A stretch of DNA of 64,000 nt, taken from the NCBI GenBank assembly GCA_944321125.1, contig CALUKD010000008.1, forward strand, positions 88,199-152,198, written 5' to 3'. The notes below the pieces were generated by a model. That model saw nothing but the letters and a program-made list of their open reading frames with translations, had not been told where the DNA came from and made no database searches. The position numbers and the translations under genes were made by a program. This DNA is from Candidatus Butyricimonas faecavium. GTDB taxonomy: Bacteria; Bacteroidota; Bacteroidia; Bacteroidales; Marinifilaceae. This document shows, one piece after another, positions 17,940 through 27,295 of this stretch (position 1 is its first letter; each line of letters begins with the position of its first letter).

Positions 17940-19049
17940 ATGAAAAAGTTTGGTGGATTGGTGTATCTACTTTGTATGTTGATATTAAGTGGTTGTAGTG
18001 ATGATGTGTGTAACGTGAATGGTAAAATGAGTGACTTTTCGGGAGAAACAACGGTTTATCTGTTGCGCAGAACAGGTGAGTTCACACATGATACTCTTAT
18101 GCAAACCGTCATGAAAGATGGGAGTTTTCGTTTGGAAGTCCCTCGTGATTTATGGGGTGAGCAATATAGTTTAAAATTTGGCGACAAGCGCTCGTCTGTT
18201 GCTTTTTTTGCAGAACAGGGAAATGTAAGAATCGAAGGAAACGGGAAAACGATTTATGATGCGGATGTAACAGGGACGCCAGCAAATGATAGTTGGGATC
18301 GGTACCAGAAGTTTATGTCGGAAATTGGCAAGCAACGAAATCTTTTGGGAAAAGAAATAAGGAGCAGTGATGATTCGGATAGCATTAAACGAGTAAAATA
18401 TACACAACTTTTCAAGAAATTGGATGGGAAGATAGAACGTTATAAAGATTCATTAGCACGGGTGGAAGCCAATTCTGTGGTTCCTTTATTTTTGTACTAT
18501 CAATCGTTACAATTGTTGAAATACGATGAGATTGATAGAATATTGGCAAAATTCCCTCAATTAGCTGATAATAGGTATTATAAAGAATTGAAAGCACAAG
18601 CTGATGTTTTACGTAAAGTATCTCCGGGAGTAATAGCTCCTGATTTTGAAGTGAAAACAGTGAATGATGGTACGATAAAACTTTCTTCTTTCCGGGGTAA
18701 ATATCTTATTTTGGATTTCTGGGCATCTTGGTGTGCACCCTGCCGGGAAGAGACGGTTTATATCAAGGATATATATAATAAATTTCATGATGCAGGATTG
18801 GAAGTATTTTCTGTCTCCTTGGATGATAAGAAAGCGGCTTGGTTGAAAGCAATTGAGGAAGATGGTATGATCTGGAATCATGGATGCCAGTTATTAAAAG
18901 GAGGTAAAAATACCCCGGTAGCACAGCTATACGGGATTGATGGTATTCCGGCTATATGGGTGATCGATCCGGAAGGTAAAATTCTGGCTCAAGGGCTAAA
19001 AGGAGAAGAATTGGTTACATTTTGTACCAAATTATTCCAAAATAAGTGA
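17940..19049 (+). CDS. TlpA-family thioredoxin-like lipoprotein with DUF4369
   Basis: 369 residues from the ATG at 17940 (an in-frame TTG two codons earlier is less likely). Lipobox LSGC (Cys19); DUF4369-type domain (about residues 24-120, with VYLLRRTGEF, paralogous to the protein at 21730); helical linker; AhpC/TSA-thioredoxin domain (about 230-369) with FWASWCAPCREET and the cis-Pro loop GIPAIWVID. It is a membrane-anchored periplasmic thiol reductase. It is followed 29 nt later by the S46 peptidase gene, and a close paralogue lies three genes downstream. Reduction of disulfides in peptide substrates before cleavage is an inference from context. Confidence 0.88.
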   Translation: MKKFGGLVYLLCMLILSGCSDDVCNVNGKMSDFSGETTVYLLRRTGEFTHDTLMQTVMKDGSFRLEVPRDLWGEQYSLKFGDKRSSVAFFAEQGNVRIEGNGKTIYDADVTGTPANDSWDRYQKFMSEIGKQRNLLGKEIRSSDDSDSIKRVKYTQLFKKLDGKIERYKDSLARVEANSVVPLFLYYQSLQLLKYDEIDRILAKFPQLADNRYYKELKAQADVLRKVSPGVIAPDFEVKTVNDGTIKLSSFRGKYLILDFWASWCAPCREETVYIKDIYNKFHDAGLEVFSVSLDDKKAAWLKAIEEDGMIWNHGCQLLKGGKNTPVAQLYGIDGIPAIWVIDPEGKILAQGLKGEELVTFCTKLFQNK

Positions 19050-19078
19050 TAGCTGAGTCGTTTTCTAAATATTTGATA

Positions 19079-21181
19079 ATGAAAAAAATAATTATATTGC
19101 TATTATTGGTATGCCCTGTGTTGACGCTACGTGCGGATGAGGGAATGTGGCTGTTATCACGTTTGAAGCAACACAATGAAACTCAGATGAAAAAATTAGG
19201 ATTAAAGATTCCCGTGGAATATATTGTAGATAGTTTAAGCCAGGCCATTATTTCTTACAATGGAAGTGGGACAGCTTCTTTTATTTCGAAAGACGGCTTG
19301 CTGGTAACGAACTATCATTGTGCCTATGCGGCTATTCAACAGAGTAGTTCGGATGAGCATAATTATATTCGAGATGGATTTTGGGCGATAAATCAAGGAG
19401 AAGAAATTCCTTTAAAGGGGGTTGACATTTCCATTAATCGGGTGATTAAAGATATTTCAGAAGAGGTGAACGCTAAGTTGATAGGTGTAAAACCGGAACA
19501 TAGTACGAGATTTGGAATTGTCAATGGTATTGCGGAAAAATACCGAAAACAATATCCGGGAATGAAAGTAAATATCCGTAGTTATCGGGATTACACGTTA
19601 CATGTGTTGTATGTGACGCAATCATTTCAAGATGTCCGTCTCGTGGGTGCGCCTCCTTTTGCAATTGCAAAATTTGGTGGAGAAACAGATAACTGGACGT
19701 GGCCTCGTCATGGTTGTGATTTTGCTTTTCTTAGAGTGTATGTATCTAAAGACGGAAAATCAACCGGTTATCAGGCCGATAATGTTCCTTATCATCCGGA
19801 AGTGTATCTGAAGGTTTCTGCAGAAGGATATGAAAAAGGAGATTACGCAATGTCAATTGGTTATCCCGGTTTCACGGAACGAAATGCAACTTCTATGTTG
19901 ATTTGGGAGAGACAGAACGTGTTGAATCCTCCGTTAATTAAGGTTCGTACAGCTAGACAGGAAATATTGCAGAAGTTTATGCGTGAGGACGAGAGTCTGC
20001 GTATTAAATATGCAGAGAAATTTGCATCATCAGCCAATTATTGTAAGAATTCTGTCGGGGTAAATCAATGGATTGAAGATCTTGATGTTTGTAAGAAAAA
20101 GGCTGAACAAGAACAAGAATTTTTGAATTCTTGCAAAAATGATTCTGTACGTCAGGCTTATGCCGGAATGCTTCAGACGATGGAAAAAGGAATTAAAGAA
20201 AGTGCTCGTTATCGTATTGCTTTAGGGTATTATGTGGAAGTTCGAAATGGATGTGAAATGCTGAATTTTATTTCCGGTTTCGGTCGTGGAATACCCTATG
20301 TTATAAAAGAGAAAGGAGAGTCAATGAAAAATTTTGTAGTGAACGTGAAAATGTACTACAAAGATTACTCCGAGAAAGTCGATCGGGCCGTGACAAAAGC
20401 CTTGTTAAAATTGATACAGAATGATCTGGATACAGATTTGCAACCGAGTTTCTTTACAACCTTGAAAACAGAATACGATGGAGATGTGGATCGTTTTGTT
20501 GATAAAATGTACGAACAATCTGCATTTGCCAGTGAAGAACGGTTGTTGGCTGCGTTGGAAAATCCGAATTGGAAAGTTGAAGATGATTTCGCTTATAAAA
20601 TAGCAGAGCAAATGGAGGAGAAGGACAGGGAGGTATTTGCCTTAGTAAGTAAAAAGATGGATATTGTTCGAAAAGCTCAACATCAGTATAACAAAGGAAG
20701 ATTGAATTTCCATCAGGAAGATTATTACCCGGATGCTGATAAAACGATCCGTCTTTCTTATGGAACAATTTGTGATTTACCTTTAGGAAATGGAATGGTG
20801 AAACCTTACCAGACTCGGTTAAGTGGGGTAATTGCGAAAGCAAATGCAAATATGGGGAATCCGGATTTCGATCTGCCAGAGAGGTTGAAAACACTTTGGG
20901 AGAGTAAAGATTTCGGGTGTTATGGGGAGAATGGTGATTTGCCGACTGATTTTATCATGAATGGTGATGTTACCGGAGGTAATTCTGGAAGCCCGTTATT
21001 GAATGCGAAAGGAGAATTGATCGGGTTGGTATTTGACTGTAACTGGGAATCCATGACCCGTGATTTCAATTTTGATCAAAATTTGCATCGTGTTATTTGT
21101 TTGGATGTTCGGTATCTACTCTTTATTACGGAGAAGTATGCTCACATGAATTATATAATTGCTGAAATATTAGGAAAGTAA
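19079..21181 (+). CDS. S46-family dipeptidyl-peptidase (DPP7/DPP11 type)
   Basis: 700 residues from the ATG at 19079, which gives a signal peptide (residues 1-19, ending LRA) before DEGMW, the conserved mature N-terminus of S46 enzymes. The catalytic triad by motif is His80 in LLVTNYHCAY, Asp214 in WPRHGCDFAF and Ser636 in GGNSGSPLLN. These periplasmic exopeptidases remove dipeptides from the N-terminus of peptides. The S1 determinant lies 18 residues after the catalytic Ser (Gly in DPP7, Arg in DPP11, as known from P. gingivalis); here it is Cys654 in LVFDCNWES. P1 preference therefore cannot be assigned to either class. It lies in the SusCD locus, which supports a peptide substrate. Confidence 0.92.
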   Translation: MKKIIILLLLVCPVLTLRADEGMWLLSRLKQHNETQMKKLGLKIPVEYIVDSLSQAIISYNGSGTASFISKDGLLVTNYHCAYAAIQQSSSDEHNYIRDGFWAINQGEEIPLKGVDISINRVIKDISEEVNAKLIGVKPEHSTRFGIVNGIAEKYRKQYPGMKVNIRSYRDYTLHVLYVTQSFQDVRLVGAPPFAIAKFGGETDNWTWPRHGCDFAFLRVYVSKDGKSTGYQADNVPYHPEVYLKVSAEGYEKGDYAMSIGYPGFTERNATSMLIWERQNVLNPPLIKVRTARQEILQKFMREDESLRIKYAEKFASSANYCKNSVGVNQWIEDLDVCKKKAEQEQEFLNSCKNDSVRQAYAGMLQTMEKGIKESARYRIALGYYVEVRNGCEMLNFISGFGRGIPYVIKEKGESMKNFVVNVKMYYKDYSEKVDRAVTKALLKLIQNDLDTDLQPSFFTTLKTEYDGDVDRFVDKMYEQSAFASEERLLAALENPNWKVEDDFAYKIAEQMEEKDREVFALVSKKMDIVRKAQHQYNKGRLNFHQEDYYPDADKTIRLSYGTICDLPLGNGMVKPYQTRLSGVIAKANANMGNPDFDLPERLKTLWESKDFGCYGENGDLPTDFIMNGDVTGGNSGSPLLNAKGELIGLVFDCNWESMTRDFNFDQNLHRVICLDVRYLLFITEKYAHMNYIIAEILGK

Positions 21182-21185
21182 TCAC

Positions 21186-21725
21186 ATGAAGCTTAAATAT
21201 ATTCTGACGTGTTTATCGTTTTTCATAATCACGTCGACGGCCTTTGCGCAAAAGGCTGCTTACATAATTGTCTCTAAAGAAGAGATGAAAATGACAGTTT
21301 ACGATAATGACGGGAAGGAGTTATTAAAATTTCCTATCGCTTGCGGAATGAATTTCGGGCAGAAAGTGAAAGCTGGGGATAACCGGACACCAGAAGGTGT
21401 TTTTAAAGTCGTGAGTAAGGAGCCTGCGGCACATTGGACGTATGATTTCGGGAAAGGACCGGTGAAAGGGGCTTACGGACCTCTGTTTATCCGGTTGAAT
21501 ACTCCGGGATTTAAAGGTATTGGAATTCATGGAACGCATGATCCGACAATGGTTCCCGGGCGAGAGACTCATGGGTGTATCCGATTGAAAAATGATGATT
21601 TGGTGAAGTTGGCTAAATTCGTGAATAAGGGAACTGTCGTGGTTATCCTACCGAGTCGTACGGATGTGCTGGCAACTTTGTTGAAGAAGGAGAGTACTTC
21701 AGAAAAATTATTCATGTATAAATGA
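21186..21725 (+). CDS. L,D-transpeptidase (YkuD fold)
   Basis: 179 residues. Signal peptide (about 1-22, ending TAFA) followed directly by a YkuD catalytic domain. The active-site block is IGIHGTHDP ... ETHGCIRLKNDD (about residues 115-140) with the nucleophilic Cys in HGCIR. There is no LysM or peptidoglycan-binding domain. It forms or exchanges L,D-crosslinks in peptidoglycan, or attaches proteins to meso-DAP; the short single-domain form does not distinguish these. The gene starts 4 nt after the S46 stop and ends 4 nt before the next TlpA gene, so it is tightly embedded in the locus. Confidence 0.9.
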   Translation: MKLKYILTCLSFFIITSTAFAQKAAYIIVSKEEMKMTVYDNDGKELLKFPIACGMNFGQKVKAGDNRTPEGVFKVVSKEPAAHWTYDFGKGPVKGAYGPLFIRLNTPGFKGIGIHGTHDPTMVPGRETHGCIRLKNDDLVKLAKFVNKGTVVVILPSRTDVLATLLKKESTSEKLFMYK

Positions 21726-21729
21726 GCGT

Positions 21730-22821
21730 ATGAAGGGATTATTAGGAATATGGTTAGTGATTTGTGCATGTGCTTGTACATCTAAAGATGTTTGCCATGT
21801 ACAGGGACGTATCGAAGGAATGAAGAATGACGTGGAGATTGTGGTTTTACGTCAGGTTACCGGGTTTCAGTATGATACGGTGCTGAGTGTATCTACGCAA
21901 GGAGGATGTTTCCAATTTGAATTGTCGAAAAAATATTACGGGGAAGCGTATGAATTGCAATTTGGTGATTTTCCGGGAAGAGCTCTTTTCTTTGCAGAAA
22001 AAGGAAATGTACAGGTTTGTGGTCACGTGGATTCTCTTTTCTTCTCTCGGGCATCGGGTACTCGGGGAAATGATGAATGGCAGAGTTACCAACGGTTTAC
22101 GAAATTGTTATCGGAAAAGAGAGAGAATGCCATGTTTGCTCCTGAAATGAGAGAAGTGAGCGAGGATGAGCAGATTGCAAGACGGAAAATGATCATGCAA
22201 GAATACGAGGAAGAATTACTTCGTTTTCAAGATAAGTTGGTCGGAGATGGAAATTCTTTAGCTACCTTGTATAGTTATTGGAAGAGATATTTGAATATGG
22301 ATGCTAACGAGATTTATTCGGTTTTGAAGAAGTTTAATCAACAACTTGCTGATAATCGTTATTATCTTGATATGAAGAATCGGGCAGAGACATTGACTCG
22401 GGTGGCACCGGGAAGTATGGCTCCTGTTTTTACTGCTATAACTTTGAATGGTGATACCATATCTTTGGCCGATCTGCGGGGAAAATATGTTATTTTGGAC
22501 TTTTGGGCATCTTGGTGTATGCCATGTCGTGCAGAATCGGTGCATGTAAAAGAAATTTATCAAAAACTTCATGAAAAGGGATTGGATGTTTTTTCTGTGT
22601 CATCGGATAAAGATGAACAGGCATGGCGGAAAGCGATAGAAGATGACGGTATGGTATGGAATCAAGGAATCTTACGAGGTAAAAATAAAAAACATGTGTA
22701 CGAGTTATACGGTATAGTTGGAATTCCTGCCATTTGGGTGATTGACCCGGATGGAAAGATTATAGCTAAAGGGTTAAGAGGGGAAAAGTTGAAAGATTTT
22801 TGTTCTCGATTGTTTGATTAG
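21730..22821 (+). CDS. TlpA-family thioredoxin-like lipoprotein with DUF4369 (second copy)
   Basis: 363 residues. A Cys-rich lipoprotein signal (VICACAC, Cys14 or Cys16 as the anchor), a DUF4369-type domain (about 20-115) clearly paralogous to the 17940 protein (CHVQGRIEG against CNVNGKMSD; FFAEKGNVQV against FFAEQGNVRI), a charged linker, and a thioredoxin domain with FWASWCMPCRAES and GIPAIWVID. The CxxC dipeptide differs from its sister (MP against AP), which in thioredoxins shifts redox potential. It is the last gene of the locus, ending at the strong terminator at 22832. Confidence 0.88.
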   Translation: MKGLLGIWLVICACACTSKDVCHVQGRIEGMKNDVEIVVLRQVTGFQYDTVLSVSTQGGCFQFELSKKYYGEAYELQFGDFPGRALFFAEKGNVQVCGHVDSLFFSRASGTRGNDEWQSYQRFTKLLSEKRENAMFAPEMREVSEDEQIARRKMIMQEYEEELLRFQDKLVGDGNSLATLYSYWKRYLNMDANEIYSVLKKFNQQLADNRYYLDMKNRAETLTRVAPGSMAPVFTAITLNGDTISLADLRGKYVILDFWASWCMPCRAESVHVKEIYQKLHEKGLDVFSVSSDKDEQAWRKAIEDDGMVWNQGILRGKNKKHVYELYGIVGIPAIWVIDPDGKIIAKGLRGEKLKDFCSRLFD

Positions 22822-22831
22822 ATCAGGAAGA

Positions 22832-22870
22832 ACCCCCAAAATGACGAAAGCATTTTGGGGGTAAATTTTT
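22832..22870. terminator. Strong bidirectional terminator
   Basis: ACCCCCAAAATG (22832-22843) pairs perfectly with CATTTTGGGGGT (22851-22862), 12 bp with a 7-nt loop, then AAATTTTTA. It lies between the convergent TlpA (+) and TolC (-) genes and serves at least the plus strand. Confidence 0.85.
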
Positions 22871-24056
22871 ATAGCTTGTACTGATACAGCTGAGCTAATA
22901 TGCTGTGGTACTCTTTTTCAACGTCAAGATAACTTTGGTGACTATCATAAATTGTCGAGAGTTCCGTGAAGTAGTCAATCACGGAGAGTTGTCCGGCATT
23001 CATAGCCTTATTGAGTAATTCGATATTACGTTGTTGCTCCAATACTTTTGCATAATCAGCGCAGGAAATTTGTAATGCCTCGGCTTGTTGGTAAAGCTGT
23101 TGAAGATTTGTTTTCAAATTCAAGCGATTGTCTTCCAATGAGGCTGTGGCAAATTCTGCTTGTGCTTTCGCTTTTTTTACCATGTTCTTGTTCTCGAACA
23201 GGGGAATAGATACTCCTACCATAAATCCATTAGAGGCCACATGATCTGAGGCGGCACTACGTTTGTACCCAACGTCGAATTTCGGCAAAGTAAGAGAACG
23301 GCTTAATTTCACTTCCCGGTTGGCAATTTCTTGATCTCCGGTAAGGCTTTTTAAATTCGGGTCTGCATCTAGGAAAGCAGCTTGTAATAGATCAAAATTG
23401 ATGAGTTCTTCTCCCGTCGGATAGTCTGTTGCGTCAAAAGTGATCGGGTTACCCCCATTTAAATTGCGAAGTTGCTCTTCGGCGGCAGTTAAGGCGGCTT
23501 TGTTCAAGCGGCTTTGATTTTGGGCGTTCAATAATTCCAATTGAATTTTATTTAATTCCAATTGGTTCGCACCACCAGATTCAAACCGTTTTTTGTAGAG
23601 AGCGAACATGGTTTCTGCATTAGCTAACCGCTCATCCAAGAGGCTCTTTTGTTTCCGCAAGTAAATAATCTCTATACAAGTTTGTTTAGCATTTAAAAGT
23701 AATTGTTGGCGATAGGCGGCAGATTGGAATCCGATCGTGTTTGCTTTTAATTTTGCCAGTTTATTTTTGTTAGAGTAGGTTGTTGGGAAATCCAGGGATT
23801 GTTTTACGGTCAACGTGTATTCCGAACCGGGATTGTTCCGGTTTCCCCACATTTGTTCCCATTCTACCGAGGGGTTGGCAAGAAACTTTCCGGTTTGGGC
23901 CTCCAGTTTTTGTGCATCAGTCATTTTCGTGTTGGCTTGCAATGACTTGTTGTTGGTTTCAATGCTTTTCAGCACTTGATCGATGCTGTTTTGGGCTCTC
24001 GTGGTGAGAGTTCCCAAAAGCATCAATCCGAGCATGTACAATTTATGTGTTTTCAT
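22869..24056 (-). CDS. TolC-family outer membrane efflux protein
   Basis: 395 residues. Signal peptide (about 1-21, ending TRA); two outer-membrane efflux (OEP) repeats with long amphipathic helices (QAEFATASLEDNRLNLKTNLQ, KRFESGGANQLELNKIQLELL). Trimeric TolC-like channels connect to RND pumps. It is the last gene of the adaptor-pump-channel operon, 18 nt after the RND gene. At 395 residues it is slightly shorter than E. coli TolC-type proteins, as usual for Bacteroidetes CzcC-like members. Confidence 0.92.
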   Translation of the reverse strand: MKTHKLYMLGLMLLGTLTTRAQNSIDQVLKSIETNNKSLQANTKMTDAQKLEAQTGKFLANPSVEWEQMWGNRNNPGSEYTLTVKQSLDFPTTYSNKNKLAKLKANTIGFQSAAYRQQLLLNAKQTCIEIIYLRKQKSLLDERLANAETMFALYKKRFESGGANQLELNKIQLELLNAQNQSRLNKAALTAAEEQLRNLNGGNPITFDATDYPTGEELINFDLLQAAFLDADPNLKSLTGDQEIANREVKLSRSLTLPKFDVGYKRSAASDHVASNGFMVGVSIPLFENKNMVKKAKAQAEFATASLEDNRLNLKTNLQQLYQQAEALQISCADYAKVLEQQRNIELLNKAMNAGQLSVIDYFTELSTIYDSHQSYLDVEKEYHSILAQLYQYKL

Positions 24057-24074
24057 TTCTTTATTTTCAAAAGG

Positions 24075-27000
24075 TTACATTTCTAGGTTCTCGATCTCTT
24101 TTTGTTTGTGATTAAGTAACAAGTACATGATCGGAACGACAAAACCGTTTAATAAAGTAGAGCTTAATAATCCCCCTAAAATGACTTGGGCCATGGGACT
24201 TTGGATTTCGTTACCCGGAAGGTCTCCACCTAGGGCTAACGGAATTAAAGCTAAAGCAGAAGTCAAGGCCGTCATTAAGATGGGGTTCAACCGGTCAAGT
24301 GAACCATGAATAACGCTATCATGCAAGGACATACCTTCCGAGCGCAGGTGATTATAGTGAGATACGAGTAATATACCGTTTCGGGTAGCGATACCGAATA
24401 GGGAGATAAACCCAATAATAGCCGGAATACTGATGATTCCCGATGTAAACCAGATACTTAGTACTCCTCCGATAATTGCCAAAGGTAAGTTCAACATGAT
24501 GATACCGGATAGTGGCATACTATGGAATTCGTTGAACAATAATAGGAATATCAGTAAAATGGATATTACCGAGGTTAGGAACAACGTGCGGGATGCAGCT
24601 TGTTCGCTTTCGAATTGTCCGCCGTATTCCACGTGATAACCCTCCGGTAGAGTAATTTGTTCCCCGACCGTCTTTTGAATGTCTTTTACCACACCGTTCA
24701 AGTCACGTCCGGCAACATTGGCTGAAACAACGATTTTTCGCTGCACATTTTCACGGCTAATGGTGTTCGGACCTACCAAGGGAAGGATTTCGGCCACGTA
24801 ATGAAGTGGGATTTTTTGCCCGTTGGCATCAATCATCAAATTACCGATCTGTTCCATGTTAGCCTTGTCATCATCATGTACTTTTACGGTGAGGTCGAAT
24901 ACTTTACCACCTTCGTACACTTGTGACACGACTTTGCCCGAGAGAGCCACGTTAATGAATTCCGAGAATTCGGGCAAAGGAATTCCGTATTTAGCGAGCA
25001 TATCCCGTTTGGGTTTGATCTGTAGTTGGGGACGTTCAATTTGTTGTTCCAAGGTTAAATCAGCAATTCCCTCAATCCCCTGTATGGCCTCTTTGATTTG
25101 TCCACCGATGTTATATAATTTATTCAAGTCGTTTCCGAATAGCTTGATAGCGATATTGGCTTTTGTACCGGAAAGCATGGCATCAATACGGTGGGAGATC
25201 GGTTGACCGATTTCGATGTTTACTCCCTTTAGTTCTCCCAAACGTTGACGTACGTCAGCCAAGAATTCATCCCGGGAACGTTTATCCAGTTCGAAAGGAG
25301 CTTCCATTTCAGAAACGTTTACTCCAAGGGCGTGTTCATCCAATTCGGCACGTCCCGTTTTACGAGCCACAGTTTGTATTTCCGGAATGTCTAGAAGAAT
25401 CTCTTCTGCCATACGTCCCATATTATCAGATTCTTCCAAGGAAACACCCGGCATGGTACTGATGTTAATAGTGAGTGATCCTTCATTGAACGGGGGGAGG
25501 AAACTACGTCCCAATCCGGTCATGATGACAATCGTGAAGATTAATAGAGCTGCACTGGTTCCGATAACCATTTTCTTGTGGCGGAGGGCCCATTCCAATG
25601 CTTTCTTGTACCATACTTTTAAGGTACGGGATACGAAAGGTTCTTTCTCGTTTTTCTTGAGCGCCTTTTTGGTCGTCAGCATGTAACTACACAATACTGG
25701 GGTCAAGGTCAATGCTACGACAGTTGAGGCGAATAAGGCCACGATAAATGCGATACCTAGCGGGATCAACATACGTCCCTCCATTCCGGAAAGGAAGAAT
25801 AACGGCAAGAAACAGGCCACGATAATTAGTGTCGAGTTCAGAATCGGCATACGTACTTCGCGGGACGCTTCGAACACCACTTTCAGCGAAGAGAGTCTTT
25901 CTTCTGCGGGTTTTAATTGATTTTCCCGTAGGCGCTTGTATACGTTCTCCACGTCGACAATGGCATCATCTACGAGTGAACCGATAGCAATGGCAAGTCC
26001 ACCTAAACTCATCGTGTTAATTGTCAGGCCAAGCCCGTGAAGCGTTAGGATAGCAACTAGTAGGGATAGGGGAAGTGCAATTAGCGAAATAATCGTGGTA
26101 CGTACATTCATTAGGAAGAAGAAAAGCACGATAACCACGAAAATCGCCCCCTCGAACAATGCTTTCTGTATGTTAGAAATAGAACTTTCGATAAAACGGG
26201 ATTGACGGAATATGTCGGAAGAGATTTTCACGTCAGATGGTAGTGTCTTTTGTAGATCTACGATAGCTTGATCCAGTTTATCGGTTAGTTCTAGCGTGTT
26301 TGTGTTCGGTTGTTTTGTGATGGTTACCAGCACGGCAGGTTTTGCTCTTTCGGAGGCAAGCCCTAGTTTTGGTTCTTTCGGTCCAATTTGTACGGTTGCG
26401 ATGTCCGATAATAGAATCGGAATGTTGTTCACGGTCTTTACTACGCCTTTACCGATTTCTTCTACGTCATTTGTTGCCAAAAGACCTTGCACGATGTATT
26501 CGTTACCGTATTCATATAAGATACCTCCCGTGGAGTTCTGATTCATGTTATCCACGACTGCTAATATTTCATCCATGCTGACCCCGTAGTGTTTCATGCG
26601 TGCGGGATCAAGAAGAATTTGGTATTCCTTGATGTCTCCACCGATCACGGCTACCTGTGCGACTCCACCCGTAGATAACAGGCGGGGCCGGATCGTCCAG
26701 TCGGCAATCGTTCGTAAATCCTGTAAAGAAGTACTGTCGGCAGTCAATCCGAAAATCATCATTTCTCCCAAGATAGAAGATTGTGGTCCCAAGGTAGGTT
26801 GGCCTACGTTACTCGGTAAAACATCTCCCAATGTAGATAGTTTCTCGGATACGATCTGACGGGCCGTGTAAATATTGGTACCCCAATCGAATTGTACCCA
26901 GACTACCGAGAACCCGGTTGTAGAGGATGAACGTACGCTTTTTACGTCTGTGGCTCCATTGACGGCTGTTTCGATCGGGAAAGTAACCATGCGCTCCACT

Positions 27001-27179
27001 TCCTCGGGAGCCATTCCTTGTGCTTCGGTCATAACTACCACTGTGGGCGCATTCAAATCCGGGAATACATCCACTTCCATTTTATGCGCCGTATAGGATC
27101 CCCATAGGAGTAAAGCTATTGACGCGATCATTACCACCAGCCGGTTATGTAATGAATATTGTATAATCTTATTCAGCAT
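24075..27179 (-). CDS. Heavy-metal efflux RND transporter (CusA/CzcA family)
   Basis: 1034 residues, with 12 membrane helices and two large periplasmic loops in the RND arrangement. Membrane helix 4 carries IAIGSLVDDAIVDVENVYK, whose Asp pair and Glu are the proton-relay region of heavy-metal RND pumps; other family motifs include FPDLNAPTVVV and GSFLPPFNEGSLTIN. Together with the adaptor and TolC it should move a metal cation from the periplasm to the outside. Metal choice (Cu/Ag against Zn/Co/Ni) cannot be settled by eye. The start codon follows a composite repeat at 27187-27237. Confidence 0.93.
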   Translation of the reverse strand: MLNKIIQYSLHNRLVVMIASIALLLWGSYTAHKMEVDVFPDLNAPTVVVMTEAQGMAPEEVERMVTFPIETAVNGATDVKSVRSSSTTGFSVVWVQFDWGTNIYTARQIVSEKLSTLGDVLPSNVGQPTLGPQSSILGEMMIFGLTADSTSLQDLRTIADWTIRPRLLSTGGVAQVAVIGGDIKEYQILLDPARMKHYGVSMDEILAVVDNMNQNSTGGILYEYGNEYIVQGLLATNDVEEIGKGVVKTVNNIPILLSDIATVQIGPKEPKLGLASERAKPAVLVTITKQPNTNTLELTDKLDQAIVDLQKTLPSDVKISSDIFRQSRFIESSISNIQKALFEGAIFVVIVLFFFLMNVRTTIISLIALPLSLLVAILTLHGLGLTINTMSLGGLAIAIGSLVDDAIVDVENVYKRLRENQLKPAEERLSSLKVVFEASREVRMPILNSTLIIVACFLPLFFLSGMEGRMLIPLGIAFIVALFASTVVALTLTPVLCSYMLTTKKALKKNEKEPFVSRTLKVWYKKALEWALRHKKMVIGTSAALLIFTIVIMTGLGRSFLPPFNEGSLTINISTMPGVSLEESDNMGRMAEEILLDIPEIQTVARKTGRAELDEHALGVNVSEMEAPFELDKRSRDEFLADVRQRLGELKGVNIEIGQPISHRIDAMLSGTKANIAIKLFGNDLNKLYNIGGQIKEAIQGIEGIADLTLEQQIERPQLQIKPKRDMLAKYGIPLPEFSEFINVALSGKVVSQVYEGGKVFDLTVKVHDDDKANMEQIGNLMIDANGQKIPLHYVAEILPLVGPNTISRENVQRKIVVSANVAGRDLNGVVKDIQKTVGEQITLPEGYHVEYGGQFESEQAASRTLFLTSVISILLIFLLLFNEFHSMPLSGIIMLNLPLAIIGGVLSIWFTSGIISIPAIIGFISLFGIATRNGILLVSHYNHLRSEGMSLHDSVIHGSLDRLNPILMTALTSALALIPLALGGDLPGNEIQSPMAQVILGGLLSSTLLNGFVVPIMYLLLNHKQKEIENLEM

Positions 27180-27186
27180 CCGCTTT

Positions 27187-27237
27187 TAATTTTAGATTTA
27201 AAATTTTAGATTTTAGATTTCAGCCGCAGGAGGCTGA
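27187..27237 (-). repeat. Composite hairpin plus AATCTAAAAT repeat before RND gene
   Basis: Read on the minus strand: hairpin TCAGCC/GGCTGA (27220-27237) with a 6-nt loop, then repeated AAATCTAAAATCTAAAAT-like sequence down to 27187, ending 8 nt before the RND start codon. The layout mirrors 7144-7183 in front of the HIT gene. Confidence 0.6.
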
Positions 27238-27295
27238 TGTTTTTGTTCCAAACTCTAAATTAAACTTTTAGTTTTGTCTTCTGACTTTTAGTTTA

